Assembly (NCBI GenBank): GCA_937976375.1
Contig: CALJRU010000014.1
Span: 1 to 55,319, forward strand
Reading direction: 5' to 3'
Length of the DNA: 55,319 nucleotides
Source of the DNA: an uncultured Peptococcaceae bacterium
GTDB lineage: Bacteria > Bacillota > Peptococcia > Peptococcales > Peptococcaceae
A program made the position numbers and the translations under genes. The notes below the pieces were generated by a model. That model was not told the DNA's origin, did no database searches, and was given only the letters and a program-made list of their open reading frames with translations. Shown here piece after piece: positions 31,292-41,180 of this stretch; the first letter of the stretch is position 1, and each line of letters begins with the position of its first letter.

Positions 31292-33379
31292 TTAGCAACC
31301 GAGAAGCAGCGCAGTATAATCAGGAATACCCCATTCATCAACCATTGGTTCAATGCGATCTGTATAGAAACGCAGATTGTTCATTGCAGAAAGCACCTTA
31401 CCCTGGTAGATACGCGCTTGACTTTCGAGATTTTCTTCCTTTTGTGCAACGGCCAGTTCGGTTTCCAACACAGCCAAAGCCTTGTTCAGTTCACTCAACG
31501 CATCAGAAAGATCGTTGATAATACCATATTCTACCGTCTGCTTAATGTCTAAGCCAATTGCATTTTTGTTGGCCAAAAGACGCGCCAGCATATTTTCATA
31601 ACGCAGCACACATGGAATAATATCCTTCTTGGACATTTCAATCATGGTGAGTGCTTCGATGTTAATGGTGCGGCTATACGTTGCCAGATGGATTTCCATA
31701 CGGGAATAGACTTCTTCTTCAGAATAGATTCCGTTGCGAACGAAAAGACTTAAATTCTTTGGTTCAACATATTTAGGGAAAGCTTCAACCGCATTTTCCA
31801 AATTTGGCAAACCACGGCGTTCTGCTTCCTGTACCCATTCATCAGAATAGTTGTTGCCATTGAAGATCACACGCTTGTGTGCCTGAACTTCTTCACGCAC
31901 CAGCTTATTCAGCTCAGCAAGGAAATCATCGGCAGCTTCCAAGCGATCCGCATAGCCATGCAGAATATCACCCACGGCAGTATTCAAGGCAATATTTGGA
32001 CCCGCCGTTGAAATTGAAGAACCTGGCATACGGAATTCAAACTTGTTCCCAGTGAAAGCAAATGGGGATGTTCTGTTGCGGTCTGAAATATCCTGAGGCA
32101 GTGGAGGCAGGGTATTAACCCCCAATTCAATGTAGCCTTTTCCTGCAGTGTTGTATTTTTCACCAGCTTCAAAGTTTTCAAGGATGTCTGTCAGTTCCTT
32201 GCCCAAGAAAACGCTGAGAATAGCCGGAGGGGCTTCATGACCGCCAAGGCGATGGTCATTGCCAGCGCTGGCAATCGTCAAGCGCAGCAATTCTGGGTAT
32301 TCGTCCAAAGCATGAATCATTGCGCAAACAAACAGCAAGAAACGCGCATTTTCCATGGCTGTAGAGCCTGGGCTGAGAAGATTTTCCCCACAATCGGTGC
32401 TCAAAGACCAGTTAATGTGCTTCCCAGAACCATTGATGCCTTCAAATGGCTTTTCATGCAGCAGGCATTCGAAGCCATGCTTTCTAGCAACTTCCTGAAG
32501 GGTTGCCATCAAAAGCTGATTTTGGTCGTTGGCGACATTGCAGGAATCATAGTTTGGTACGATTTCAAACTGGCAAGGTGCCACTTCGGAGTGCTTCATT
32601 TTAACAGGCACGCCCATGCGCCAGAGTGTTTCATCTGCATCCTTCATAAAAGCTGCCACTTCTGTGCTGATGGCACCAAAATAATGGTCGGAGAATTCCT
32701 GTCCTTTTGGCGCTGGTGCACCAAAAAGCGTACGTCCGCAAACCACAAGGTCTTCACGCTTTTTGAACAGATCCTGCTTAACGAGGAAATATTCCTGTTC
32801 TGCCCCCATGGATGGTGTGACACGCTTGGTCATTTCATCGCCAAACAAACGCAAAATGCGAAGCGCTTCACGGCTGACAAGTGCCATAGAACGCAAAAGC
32901 GGTGTCTTCTTATCCAACACATATCCATTGTATGAAATAAAGATTGTTGGAATATACAGTGACCCATCTTTTACAAAAGCAGGCGATGTTGGGTCCCAAG
33001 TGGTATACCCTCTTGCTTCAAACGTATCTCTCAAGCCGCCAGATGGAAAAGATGACGCATCCGGTTCACCGACTACCAAATTCTTCCCGGAGAATTCAAG
33101 AATCGCAGAACGATCGCTCTGAGGAGAAAGGAAACTATCATGCTTCTCTGCTGTTGTACCGGTCAGTGGATGGAACCAGTGTGCAAAATGGGTAGCCCCC
33201 TTTTCCACAGCCCAGTCCTTCATTGCCGAAGCAACAACGTCAGCAATTTGTGGATCCAAATCGGATCCTGTCTGAATGGTTGCCTTCAATGACTGATATA
33301 CTTTTTTTGGCAGACGTTCTCGCATCACTGCATCACTAAACACATCAGATGCATAAATATCCAAGAAATTTTCCTTCAT
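31292..33379 (-). CDS. glnN: Glutamine synthetase type III
   Basis: The enzyme joins ammonia to glutamate with ATP. The 695 residues set it apart from type I enzymes (about 450). It starts MKENFLDIYASDVFSDAVM behind GAGAGGAAAGAGC. SAGNDHRLGGHEAPPAI near residue 390 and VAPCQFEIVPNYDSCN near 270 are typical GSIII substrate and metal-binding stretches. THFAHWFHPLTGTTAEKHDSF is the GSIII-specific N-terminal motif. The family forms double hexamers. It has its own promoter and terminator. No glnR or glutamate synthase gene is in the window, so its regulation cannot be read here. Confidence 0.95.
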   Translation of the reverse strand: MKENFLDIYASDVFSDAVMRERLPKKVYQSLKATIQTGSDLDPQIADVVASAMKDWAVEKGATHFAHWFHPLTGTTAEKHDSFLSPQSDRSAILEFSGKNLVVGEPDASSFPSGGLRDTFEARGYTTWDPTSPAFVKDGSLYIPTIFISYNGYVLDKKTPLLRSMALVSREALRILRLFGDEMTKRVTPSMGAEQEYFLVKQDLFKKREDLVVCGRTLFGAPAPKGQEFSDHYFGAISTEVAAFMKDADETLWRMGVPVKMKHSEVAPCQFEIVPNYDSCNVANDQNQLLMATLQEVARKHGFECLLHEKPFEGINGSGKHINWSLSTDCGENLLSPGSTAMENARFLLFVCAMIHALDEYPELLRLTIASAGNDHRLGGHEAPPAILSVFLGKELTDILENFEAGEKYNTAGKGYIELGVNTLPPLPQDISDRNRTSPFAFTGNKFEFRMPGSSISTAGPNIALNTAVGDILHGYADRLEAADDFLAELNKLVREEVQAHKRVIFNGNNYSDEWVQEAERRGLPNLENAVEAFPKYVEPKNLSLFVRNGIYSEEEVYSRMEIHLATYSRTINIEALTMIEMSKKDIIPCVLRYENMLARLLANKNAIGLDIKQTVEYGIINDLSDALSELNKALAVLETELAVAQKEENLESQARIYQGKVLSAMNNLRFYTDRIEPMVDEWGIPDYTALLLGC

Positions 33380-33467
33380 GCTCTTTCCTCTCTTATTCAA
33401 AATTGCAGTGTTTCTTTGAAAAAACACCATTTTATTTCAAACATGCGCATACATACACAATACAAAG

Positions 33468-33496
33468 ATTATATCACTTACACTTGGGTTTGTCAT
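33468..33496 (-). promoter_or_regulatory. Promoter of glnN
   Basis: ATGACA (33496-33491, five of six consensus bases), 17 bases, TATAAT (33473-33468). A GTGTTT...AAACAC hairpin lies in the 5' leader, about 30 bases before the start codon, with no clear T-run. Confidence 0.8.
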
Positions 33497-33543
33497 TATA
33501 TAAAGTTTTCTCGCGATAAAATATTCTTCACCGTATTTTTATG

Positions 33544-33583
33544 CCAAAAAAATCGCTCGTCCGGTTATCCCAAACGAGCGATT
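33544..33583 (-). terminator. Terminator of the lactate permease gene
   Basis: AATCGCTCGT and ACGAGCGATT around a 13-base loop, followed on the minus strand by TTTTTTTGGC, about 20 bases after the stop. Confidence 0.88.
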
Positions 33584-33602
33584 GATATGTAGCTTCGAGC
33601 AA

Positions 33603-35285
33603 TTATAGAGGCATCGGATTGACACCCATAATAATGAACCCACCAACAACGATAACGGCCACGATACACATGATCGCGCACGCTGCAAGGTTCATCTTCA
33701 TAATTCGACCTTCATTACCGATCGAACCCGTTGTAGCGCAAACCGAGACAACAGCATTGACACAAATCATGTGACCAATACCGCCACCCATGTTCTGCAG
33801 TGCAACGATGAGAACTTCAGGCATATGCAGCATAGATGCAGTTTCAAACTGCAAAGATGCGAACAGGGTGTTAGAAACGGTGTTGGAACCGGACATGAAT
33901 GCACCCAATACACCAATAAATGGTGAGATAACAACGAAAGCGTTACCAGCAACAGAAGCAAGCGCTTCAGCCATTACAAGAAGCATGGATTCCTGAGCCT
34001 GTGCAGAAACACCAGTCATGGTGATGGAGTCAATGTTCGTGAAACGGAACAGGTTAACCATTGCAACACCAAAGAGCAGTGCGATAGAAGCAGCAGAAAT
34101 CTGATGGAAAGTATCCGTAATTGAGCCCTTGATATCAGAACTTCTCATTCCATGGAAGAAGAAGGTGAAAATTGCTACGACAATAAAGATTGTCCCTGGA
34201 CTCCACAGAAGTGCATAGTTCCAGTCCTGACCAAAGATAATGCCGCTGTCACCAGTACCGATCGTAAAGCTCTGAAGAGCAGAAGCCCATTCAGCACCCT
34301 GGGTCTGAGCAACACGAGTACCAACAAGGATGATTGCAATCAGTACATATGGGAGCCAAGCTTTTACCATGGACATGTCGCTGGTCTTTGGCGCAGCAAC
34401 AGGTGCATTGGACAGCCAGCTCTTATCCCATTTGTCTTTGGAATCGAAGGTCCATACTTCTTTTGGAACGAGGAAGCCCTTCTTTGCTGCAGCCATCGTC
34501 ACGAACAGAGTGATAACAGCAGGAACAAGCGCTGTCAATTCTGGCCCTACGAAGAAAGCAATCAGAAGGAAGAACACATCGAATACAACAGAAGTAAAGA
34601 TGATGAATGGAATAACAGGAATAACATCACTGAACTTTCTGTTTTTGCCAAAGAACTTGGTCAAGAAAGCGATACCAACGATGATAATAACTGGGGTTTC
34701 AATTGCCATTGGAATGGCAGTCCACTGGGTCAGTGCCATGCGCCATGCATCAGGGTTGGACAGAGAACTCAAAGATTCCTGAACCGTGATGAATGCGGTG
34801 TTGGTAGGCGTACCTGCAGCACCGAAGCAGCCTGGAACCGTGTTATACTGCAGGGTTACAACAGCTGCTGCCAATGGAGGGAACCCTAAGCTGATCAGCA
34901 GAGGTGCACAAAGTGCGGCTGGTGTACCAAAACCAGCAGCCCCTTCAATGAAGGCACTGAATACATACCCGATAATGATTGCCTGCAGACGTGCGTCAGC
35001 GGTAATACCGTTGAACATACGGTTGATAGCAGACATTGCACCAGATCTGGACAAGGTGTTCATGATCAGGATAGCACCGAAAATAATAACAAGTGTTTCA
35101 ATGGCGCTTAAGAAACCGGTGATGGTATAAGCGAAAGCATGAAGCAAAGACATTTTCCAAAGGGCAATTGCGAAGATTGCTGTCAACGCCCAGGCCAATG
35201 GCAGTGCACGCTTTGCGGACCAAGAAAAACCGGTCATTAAGACGATTGTAAGAATAATTGGAATAAAAGCAATTATAGCGTACAA
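33603..35285 (-). CDS. L-lactate permease (LctP family)
   Basis: This transporter takes up lactate, and related members also glycolate, by proton symport. The product has 560 residues with about 13 or 14 membrane segments. FIEGAAGFGTPAALCAPLLISLGF and NTVPGCFGAAGTPTN are clear LctP family stretches. The start is TTG at 35285, behind GAGGAGGTAAC. It is monocistronic, with its own promoter and terminator. No lactate dehydrogenase gene sits beside it, so the direction of use (lactate uptake as substrate or export) cannot be told. Confidence 0.92.
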   Translation of the reverse strand: MYAIIAFIPIILTIVLMTGFSWSAKRALPLAWALTAIFAIALWKMSLLHAFAYTITGFLSAIETLVIIFGAILIMNTLSRSGAMSAINRMFNGITADARLQAIIIGYVFSAFIEGAAGFGTPAALCAPLLISLGFPPLAAAVVTLQYNTVPGCFGAAGTPTNTAFITVQESLSSLSNPDAWRMALTQWTAIPMAIETPVIIIVGIAFLTKFFGKNRKFSDVIPVIPFIIFTSVVFDVFFLLIAFFVGPELTALVPAVITLFVTMAAAKKGFLVPKEVWTFDSKDKWDKSWLSNAPVAAPKTSDMSMVKAWLPYVLIAIILVGTRVAQTQGAEWASALQSFTIGTGDSGIIFGQDWNYALLWSPGTIFIVVAIFTFFFHGMRSSDIKGSITDTFHQISAASIALLFGVAMVNLFRFTNIDSITMTGVSAQAQESMLLVMAEALASVAGNAFVVISPFIGVLGAFMSGSNTVSNTLFASLQFETASMLHMPEVLIVALQNMGGGIGHMICVNAVVSVCATTGSIGNEGRIMKMNLAACAIMCIVAVIVVGGFIIMGVNPMPL

Positions 35286-35333
35286 TTTGTTACCTCCTCT
35301 TTTTTAATTACTCTGAAAAATTCTCACCAATTC

Positions 35334-35361
35334 AGTATACCCTATAAAATGTTTGTTACAA
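35334..35361 (-). promoter_or_regulatory. Promoter of the lactate permease gene
   Basis: TTGTAA (35361-35356), 16 bases, TATACT (35339-35334). The AT-rich gap up to 35484 contains no gene. Confidence 0.6.
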
Positions 35362-35484
35362 GATTATTTTTACTTCTTTTTCCTAAAAAAAACTTATACA
35401 AAAGTAAATACTTTCTCACAATTTTGTAAATATTATGTATGTTTCCACATAAATTGTCTAAATTGCTTCAAAATTTCTTTACAA

Positions 35485-36321
35485 TCATACTATATCCACA
35501 ATGACCAATTCTGGCTGATTATTGATGCGCGGCACCATTGGGTCCACGGCGAACCCGCTTCCTACCACAAAATGATAAGGCGCTCGCTTGCCGCGCTTAT
35601 AAATCCCTTTTGTATAGCGTGGAAATAAACCTTGACCGGGTGCAAAGATACCTTGATTTTTCAAACGCCATTGTCCACCATGCGCGTGCCCGCAGAAAAC
35701 AATGTTCTTGTTTAACTGATCGAATAAGGCCGTATGTTCTGGGCGGTGACACAACAACATCCGATATTCCTCATGAGAAGATGCGACATCTTTTCTTAGG
35801 ATCTGCTGGATATCATACAGCCACAAATCTTCATTAGCATAAGCCGTCTGATCTCTTACACCAAATATTTCAATCCAGGTTCCGTGAACACGTACGCGAA
35901 TCTTTCGATTATCCAGGACATGAACACCCCAAAAGCGGCTAATGTCATTTTTTAATACTTCAAAATCTGCCATGCCCTCGTCATGGTTACCACTTACATA
36001 ATACACCGGCCGCCATTGACAGACCCCATCCAAAAATGTGAGCGCTTCGAAGCCGTCACGACCTGGTTCAAAGAAATCACCGGCCAAAAAGATCAGATCC
36101 ACCTGCTCTTTTCGCACCAAACGCGCCAATGCACGGCCACTCCATATGCCATCCCCATCATGAAAATCTGAAATAAGAGCGATTCTCAATCGTCTATTTC
36201 CGTTCCACGCAGGATCTTCAATGGTATGACGCGTAATCTTTGCCTCATAGTTTGTCAGCTTTTTCAAGGGCAAACTTGATAACGCCAGAGCAAGCCCAGC
36301 ACAACTCCATCCAACGTTCAT
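35485..36321 (-). CDS. Metallophosphoesterase, membrane-anchored
   Basis: From ATG 36321 the 278-residue product has a short hydrophobic N-terminus (NVGWSCAGLALALSSL). The calcineurin-like core has ALISDFHDGD, LIFLAGDFFEPG, YYVSGNHDEG, LCHRPEHT and FCGHAHGGQWR, the five metal-binding blocks. It resembles the YkuE/YaeI group that acts on lipid-linked or sugar phosphates, which is inference. In this group UDP-2,3-diacylglucosamine hydrolases also occur; the HGGQ motif does not decide. AGGAGAGG precedes the ATG. The gene stands alone upstream of the lactate permease. Confidence 0.88.
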   Translation of the reverse strand: MNVGWSCAGLALALSSLPLKKLTNYEAKITRHTIEDPAWNGNRRLRIALISDFHDGDGIWSGRALARLVRKEQVDLIFLAGDFFEPGRDGFEALTFLDGVCQWRPVYYVSGNHDEGMADFEVLKNDISRFWGVHVLDNRKIRVRVHGTWIEIFGVRDQTAYANEDLWLYDIQQILRKDVASSHEEYRMLLCHRPEHTALFDQLNKNIVFCGHAHGGQWRLKNQGIFAPGQGLFPRYTKGIYKRGKRAPYHFVVGSGFAVDPMVPRINNQPELVIVDIV

Positions 36322-36374
36322 AAGAACCTCTCCTTTCACGTACGCACGTGTACCTTTTTGTTCTGTCTCATTAT

Positions 36375-36425
36375 AAATTAAAAAACTGATCAACGCCATG
36401 ACAATGTCAATGAGTTGATCAGTTT
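36375..36425 (-). terminator. Terminator of the glycosyltransferase gene
   Basis: AAACTGATCAAC pairs with GTTGATCAGTTT around a 19-base loop, then TTTTTAATTTATAATG on the minus strand. The TATAAT that overlaps its end may serve the metallophosphoesterase gene. Confidence 0.8.
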
Positions 36426-36429
36426 CTCT

Positions 36430-37713
36430 TTATCGTTTCATATCTTCAATGGATTTAACCACGGTATGTTCAATCGGCGTCCATTCAACCTTTTTGAACA
36501 ATGCAACGACAGCAATTGGCACATAAGTAAACATGAATAATGGAAATGTAAACATTGTTCGGATTTTCATCCAGCTTGATGCCAAAATATGGTCCCACTC
36601 GGTGATGGTTGTCACGGTTCCCAGGAAAAACAGCATGCAGTAATAATATCCCAGAGAAAATGCCACAGCAGTGCCACAAGCACCTAACAATTGTCCTTGC
36701 ACGCCTGATCCAGCAAAGAACGTGATATAAATAATCATGCCGATATTAAATGCCAGGCTGGCCAGCATGATCAGCAGAGCTGGCATGATGTTCATCAGCA
36801 TATCAAAGGCGCTGAAACTGGCACGATCAAAACGAAAGATGCTTTTTGCAAGACCAATCCCATGCTTTCCCAGTACTTGATAAAACCCTTTTGCCCAGCG
36901 CATGCGTTGATTCCAGGATTGTTTGAACGTTATTGGCTGCTCGTCATACAGCATTGCTTCACCAGCATAACCAATTTTTTCACCGGTCACAATCGTCGCT
37001 GCGGTAAATTCAATGTCTTCCGTCAGCAAATGATAGTTCCAGCCGCCGCGTTCTTTGATCAGATCTGCAGCCACCATGAACCCCGTGCCGCTGATGGCAC
37101 AGCTGTTGTGCAATACATATCTTGGACGATTCAAGTATTCTGCCTCGCGCAAAAACCATAACCCATAACCGGATGAAATCCAGTTTTGTGCATAGTTTTT
37201 TGAATTGCGATAGCTGGTAATGACGCGATACCCTTGATCAAATACTTTGTTCATTTCAGCCACATAGTTTTTAGTCAACAGATTGTCGGCGTCCAACACC
37301 AAGAACGCTTCATAATCATTGGCAGGATCTGCAAAAATCTTTTCAAAAGCAAAATTCATGGCATAGCCTTTGCCAATGTATTGTTTGTTAAAGCGCTCGA
37401 ACACCGTGCACCCCAAGTCACGGCAGATATCAGCCGTATTGTCGGTGCAGTTATCGGCGACCACAAAAATATGCAGCTTATCTTTCGGATAGTCTTGCTG
37501 CAAAATACTTCTGCACAGTTCGCCAATAACCTTACTTTCATTACGTGCCGAAATTAAAACGGCAATCTTATGCTGTTTTTTAGGAATATATTCTTTTTTT
37601 TGTTTTTGCTTGTCAACCAGTCCAACAATTAAATAAATGATCTGGTAAAAATACATCACAAAAAAAATGATTCCTATGGTTAAATTAACTCCATATATCA
37701 ACGATGCCACCAA
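36430..37713 (-). CDS. Family 2 glycosyltransferase, processive membrane type
   Basis: The 427-residue product has one or two N-terminal membrane segments, a GT-A catalytic domain and about four C-terminal membrane segments. Motifs are VLISARNESKVIGELCRS (substrate binding), VVADNCTDNTAD, FLVLDADNLL (D-x-D), GTGFMVAADLI, LTEDIEF (catalytic ED) and QRMRWAKG (QxxRW). This layout is shared by cellulose-, chitin-, hyaluronan- and poly-N-acetylglucosamine synthases. The polymer is not identifiable and no partner genes lie next to it. The start is TTG at 37713, behind GGGGAGG. Confidence 0.88.
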   Translation of the reverse strand: MVASLIYGVNLTIGIIFFVMYFYQIIYLIVGLVDKQKQKKEYIPKKQHKIAVLISARNESKVIGELCRSILQQDYPKDKLHIFVVADNCTDNTADICRDLGCTVFERFNKQYIGKGYAMNFAFEKIFADPANDYEAFLVLDADNLLTKNYVAEMNKVFDQGYRVITSYRNSKNYAQNWISSGYGLWFLREAEYLNRPRYVLHNSCAISGTGFMVAADLIKERGGWNYHLLTEDIEFTAATIVTGEKIGYAGEAMLYDEQPITFKQSWNQRMRWAKGFYQVLGKHGIGLAKSIFRFDRASFSAFDMLMNIMPALLIMLASLAFNIGMIIYITFFAGSGVQGQLLGACGTAVAFSLGYYYCMLFFLGTVTTITEWDHILASSWMKIRTMFTFPLFMFTYVPIAVVALFKKVEWTPIEHTVVKSIEDMKR

Positions 37714-37783
37714 TACGAACCTCCCCTAAGTTCCATGCATCAAACATTTTCTTCTAGTATAGCCAGTTTTGTGACGTTTAGCA

Positions 37784-37826
37784 ACAAAAAAACAGCACCT
37801 GATCTTTAGAGAAAAGCAAGTGCTGC
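37784..37826 (-). terminator. Terminator of the TraX-family gene
   Basis: CAGCACTT and AGGTGCTG with a 17-base loop, followed on the minus strand by TTTTTTTG. One G.T pair is in the stem. Confidence 0.7.
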
Positions 37827-37843
37827 TGCAAAAACCGCTCCTT

Positions 37844-38563
37844 TCACATGAACCATAGACGCAACAATCCTAAAATCAGAAGGTGCCCTGGATAAAAAAT
37901 GTAAAAGAACCATTTTGAGAAAGTCTTTCCCTTTTTCATACGTTTGCCATTGTAACAAAAAACGATGACCACGGCAGCGAGCGCCACACCAGCAACCTGC
38001 CCAATCGTCCAACACAGCGCCATCGGCAATGGATAGACATCGACACCAACGGCCATTGAATTCAAGGCAAACACACCCATTGCCATCAGAAACGCATACG
38101 CCGTTTTTTGCTTATCATTCGCCGCCCAAGCAAAAAGCAAGGTAAAGATCGGCGCCAACACTGCCCAGTCTGAATGCAAAGACAACGCTGTTAAAACAAC
38201 GATCAGCACCACTTTAACCTCATACCGCTGCACAAATTCCAGCACCAAAAGAATGCCAAAACAAAGCAGCAATGTGAAAATCATATTCATGCCAACGAAA
38301 TTCATCACAGCGCCTTTGGTAAACGCTAAACAGAAAGGCAGTTCAGAAATAACTGCAAATACCGCCAATCTGGCCGCATAACGCTTTTTTGAATGGGTGT
38401 AATGATAGCCTTCCACAAGAAAATAACACATCACCGGCATCGTAAAATAGCCAATGTCTTTAAAACACTCGGCCCAAAAAGTCCCAGAGGTCATGAAAAC
38501 ATTAGAAATATGATTCAATAACATCGTCAACATCGCCACATATTTGATCGCGTCTCGACTCAC
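37844..38563 (-). CDS. TraX family membrane protein
   Basis: The 239-residue protein has about seven membrane segments and begins SRDAIKYVAMLTMLLNHISNVF, typical of TraX-like proteins. HSKKRYAARLAVFAVISELPFC and the C-terminal YIFYPGHLLILGLL follow the family. In F plasmids TraX acetylates pilin, but chromosomal Bacillota members are far from that setting; an acyltransferase role on a cell-surface polymer is a guess. GTG 38563 is preceded by GGGGG nine bases upstream; GTG 38569 is the alternative. Confidence 0.85.
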   Translation of the reverse strand: MSRDAIKYVAMLTMLLNHISNVFMTSGTFWAECFKDIGYFTMPVMCYFLVEGYHYTHSKKRYAARLAVFAVISELPFCLAFTKGAVMNFVGMNMIFTLLLCFGILLVLEFVQRYEVKVVLIVVLTALSLHSDWAVLAPIFTLLFAWAANDKQKTAYAFLMAMGVFALNSMAVGVDVYPLPMALCWTIGQVAGVALAAVVIVFCYNGKRMKKGKTFSKWFFYIFYPGHLLILGLLRLWFM

Positions 38564-38611
38564 CGGCACCCACCCCCTTTGCTTCCGCCATTATACCACG
38601 CTCACTGCATA

Positions 38612-38640
38612 GAAAAAAGCGGCAGTCTCCTGCCGCTTTA
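38612..38640 (-). terminator. Terminator of the copper-amine-oxidase-domain gene
   Basis: AAAGCGGCAG and CTGCCGCTTT with a 4-base loop, followed on the minus strand by TTTCTATGC. Confidence 0.85.
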
Positions 38641-38645
38641 TCTTA

Positions 38646-39704
38646 TTATGCTTTTGACAACAGCGCTTCTACATTCAATACATGACGATTGCCATCAAGA
38701 TCAACAGCCACAAGTTTGTCGCCGTCCATACTCAACTTACACTCGTTGATAGCAAAATCTACATCCACGCTTACACGCGAGGAACGATCCCCGATTTTAT
38801 CAATATAGAGACGATTTGGGTCAATTGTAAATGGTCCCTGATGCAGCCCAGCAGTAGAATAGAGATATTCGCCATCCGTTGTGTAATCAGAAGTATTTGC
38901 GATCGTGCCAATATATGTCATCATGCCAGTTTCATCAGTGGTCATATCGGCTGGCCCGCTGACAATGTCCATTGTGAAATTGTTCGATACTGAGTGCATC
39001 ATTGAAATGCCCAAATACGGCTGACCATCGATCAATTTTGCGTTGTGCAGATCAATCTTATCTTTATTCGCCGGAACAAACCAATCTGCTATTTCTTCTG
39101 GCGCACTCAAATACGCCCCGATTTTCTCCTCGCTGTTCTCTTCGAAAACATACAAATGATCTTTCACTGCAGACGTTTCACCCTGAAGCAGATTGAATGT
39201 CAACGGCGTCCCTTCGATTGAAATTTCCTTCGCGTAATATGGATCATCGTTAATCACCCAATCCGCATCACTCGTGATCGTGACCGTGCGACTGGAATTG
39301 TCCCAGTCAATCGTGCCCAACGTTTCCGCAAAAGCACGAGCTGGAACATAAGCGCGGCCTTCAGCACTGATCGTCATTGGCGTATCCAGCGCAATACGCT
39401 CGCCATTGGCGTAAAAATAATCGGCACCATTTTCAAAAATCGCTGAATAATGGTTGCGCTCATTTTCAATGTACACATTACCATTGACATAAGTCACACC
39501 ACATTGCAGCGATTCGCTAATAATGCGCAGTGGCAGCATCGTTCTGCCAGAATCAGAAATATACGGTTGACCAACCGTTGCGTCAGAGTAAATCGCCTCA
39601 TTGTTGACCACAAGCGCCATATTCGTTGACGCCGCCTGTGCTGGAACCGCGCACGCACACAACAGCGCTCCGCCAACGATCATGGCTTTCATTCTCTTTT
39701 TCAT
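38646..39704 (-). CDS. Secreted protein with an N-terminal copper amine oxidase-like domain
   Basis: From ATG 39704, behind GGAGG, the product has 352 residues. A signal peptide (AMIVGGALLCACAVPAQAA) ends near residue 25. The Cu_amine_oxidN1-type region follows to about residue 140: VVNNEAIYSDATVGQPYI, MLPLRIISESLQCGVTYV, AYVPARAFAETLGTIDWDN, then a TVTIT end. This domain does not bind copper in most Bacillota and probably acts as an adhesive or peptidoglycan-associated module. The remaining 200 residues match nothing I recognise. The protein should be exported and is not anchored by an obvious motif. Confidence 0.85.
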   Translation of the reverse strand: MKKRMKAMIVGGALLCACAVPAQAASTNMALVVNNEAIYSDATVGQPYISDSGRTMLPLRIISESLQCGVTYVNGNVYIENERNHYSAIFENGADYFYANGERIALDTPMTISAEGRAYVPARAFAETLGTIDWDNSSRTVTITSDADWVINDDPYYAKEISIEGTPLTFNLLQGETSAVKDHLYVFEENSEEKIGAYLSAPEEIADWFVPANKDKIDLHNAKLIDGQPYLGISMMHSVSNNFTMDIVSGPADMTTDETGMMTYIGTIANTSDYTTDGEYLYSTAGLHQGPFTIDPNRLYIDKIGDRSSRVSVDVDFAINECKLSMDGDKLVAVDLDGNRHVLNVEALLSKA

Positions 39705-39830
39705 GTTGCATTCCTCCAAACTTGATGATAATTGGCCACAGCTATAGCTTTATTATAGGATAACTGCTCAATTTGAACAGAGCTGTGGCACGAACAGGCG
39801 ATAACTGGCCATGAAAACATTTACAGCATA

Positions 39831-39876
39831 AAAAAGAAACAAACACAGCACAAAATCATGCCATATTTGTTTCTTT
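39831..39876 (-). terminator. Terminator of the histidine kinase gene
   Basis: AAAGAAACAAA and TTTGTTTCTTT around a 22-base loop, just past the kinase stop. On the minus strand the second arm ends in TTTCTTTTTTATG. Confidence 0.7.
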
Positions 39877-39881
39877 GATCG

Positions 39882-41180
39882 CTAAGATTCATCTTTTAAC
39901 GGTAGAATAAAACTCAGTGAAAAACTTCCTTCCTGCCATTCTATCGCTGGCACGCTGCCATATTTTGCCAGAGACTCTGTAAGATTGACAATGCCAAAAC
40001 CATGATTGACTTTATCTTTTTTCGAGGTTGTCAAGTTGTTCCTTGGTTGTTGTAGAGCGGTATTAATGATCTTACACAGGAGCACGGCATCAATCTGCAC
40101 AAGAGAAAGAGCGATGCTTTTCTGCTGTTCATCATCCAGAAGCAGACAGGCTTCAATGGCGTTATCCAATGCGTTGCCAAAAATCGTACAGATGTCCTCC
40201 GGCGCAATTGGTAAATTTTCTTCTACATTCAGTCTGGCGCTAAAATAGATGCCCTGACTTTCTGCCAGCGTTTTCTTCGCACTCAGTGTCGCATCCAATG
40301 CCACGTTGCCTGTATTAAAAGCTGGCGTGATCACCTCCAAGTGATCTGTCAATCCTTCAAGATGGTGCAGTCCACCAACGACATCCCCCACTTGCAAATA
40401 ACCACGCAAACCTTCCAACTGATTGACGATGTCGTGCTTGAATTTTCGCAATTCGTTTTGTTTTGCCAGCAGGTCATCCAAATGTTTAAGCTGAAGTTTC
40501 AAATGCTGTTCATATTGTTCTTTTTCATGAATTGCTTTACTCTGCATTATCTGACGTTCGTAAAGAAACAGGCTAAATGTAATCCCTAAAAAGAGAAAAA
40601 AAGAACATGTAACGACTTGCTCATTATATGTTGTAGCATTCAATGCATAAGATAAATCAAACATAATATAAGTAATTGCAATGTAGCAAAAAAACAGCAA
40701 TAGGAAAATCAACCAGTAGTCTAAGTTAAACTCTGTCCGCTTTCTTCGAACACGAATCACATTACATATAACCAACTCTAACAATTTTGAAGAAAAAACA
40801 CCAAACAAACGATAATCTAAAATTTGAACGATTGTCTCACTTGTTTCGTTCAAGATATACGTCATCATAGAAAGGATAATCACTTCTGTTGAAAATCCTA
40901 TTAATACACTAAGTGCAACAGCAAGCAATCTATTTCGTATCTTTCCATTATATAGCAATGAAACAAATACCGCTAAAAATGGCATGCCTAGCACATTAAA
41001 AAAACTAAAAATCAAAAAATGATTACATAGAAGAATTAAGACGGTAAGCGTGCAAATTCCTAAAAAATAGAAACTCGGTCGAAAATTTAGCCTGCGTTGT
41101 AAAAAAGCTTCAAACATTATAAAATATGCCAACGCATCTGCAAACGCCGACAATAGATTGGACAGTTCATACACGCTCAT
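39882..41180 (-). CDS. AgrC-like sensor histidine kinase (GHKL ATPase)
   Basis: The 432-residue product has about six membrane helices in the first 200 residues, then a coiled stretch (about residues 215-245). The phosphoacceptor region is LRKFKHDIVNQLEGLRGYL near residue 245, with the phosphorylated His in FKHD. The GHKL domain has FGNALDNAIEACLLL and HGFGIVNLTESLAKYG. This is the layout of peptide-sensing AgrC kinases. It overlaps the response regulator gene by four bases. No agrB- or agrD-like gene is next to it, so the signal is not known. Confidence 0.9.
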   Translation of the reverse strand: MSVYELSNLLSAFADALAYFIMFEAFLQRRLNFRPSFYFLGICTLTVLILLCNHFLIFSFFNVLGMPFLAVFVSLLYNGKIRNRLLAVALSVLIGFSTEVIILSMMTYILNETSETIVQILDYRLFGVFSSKLLELVICNVIRVRRKRTEFNLDYWLIFLLLFFCYIAITYIMFDLSYALNATTYNEQVVTCSFFLFLGITFSLFLYERQIMQSKAIHEKEQYEQHLKLQLKHLDDLLAKQNELRKFKHDIVNQLEGLRGYLQVGDVVGGLHHLEGLTDHLEVITPAFNTGNVALDATLSAKKTLAESQGIYFSARLNVEENLPIAPEDICTIFGNALDNAIEACLLLDDEQQKSIALSLVQIDAVLLCKIINTALQQPRNNLTTSKKDKVNHGFGIVNLTESLAKYGSVPAIEWQEGSFSLSFILPLKDES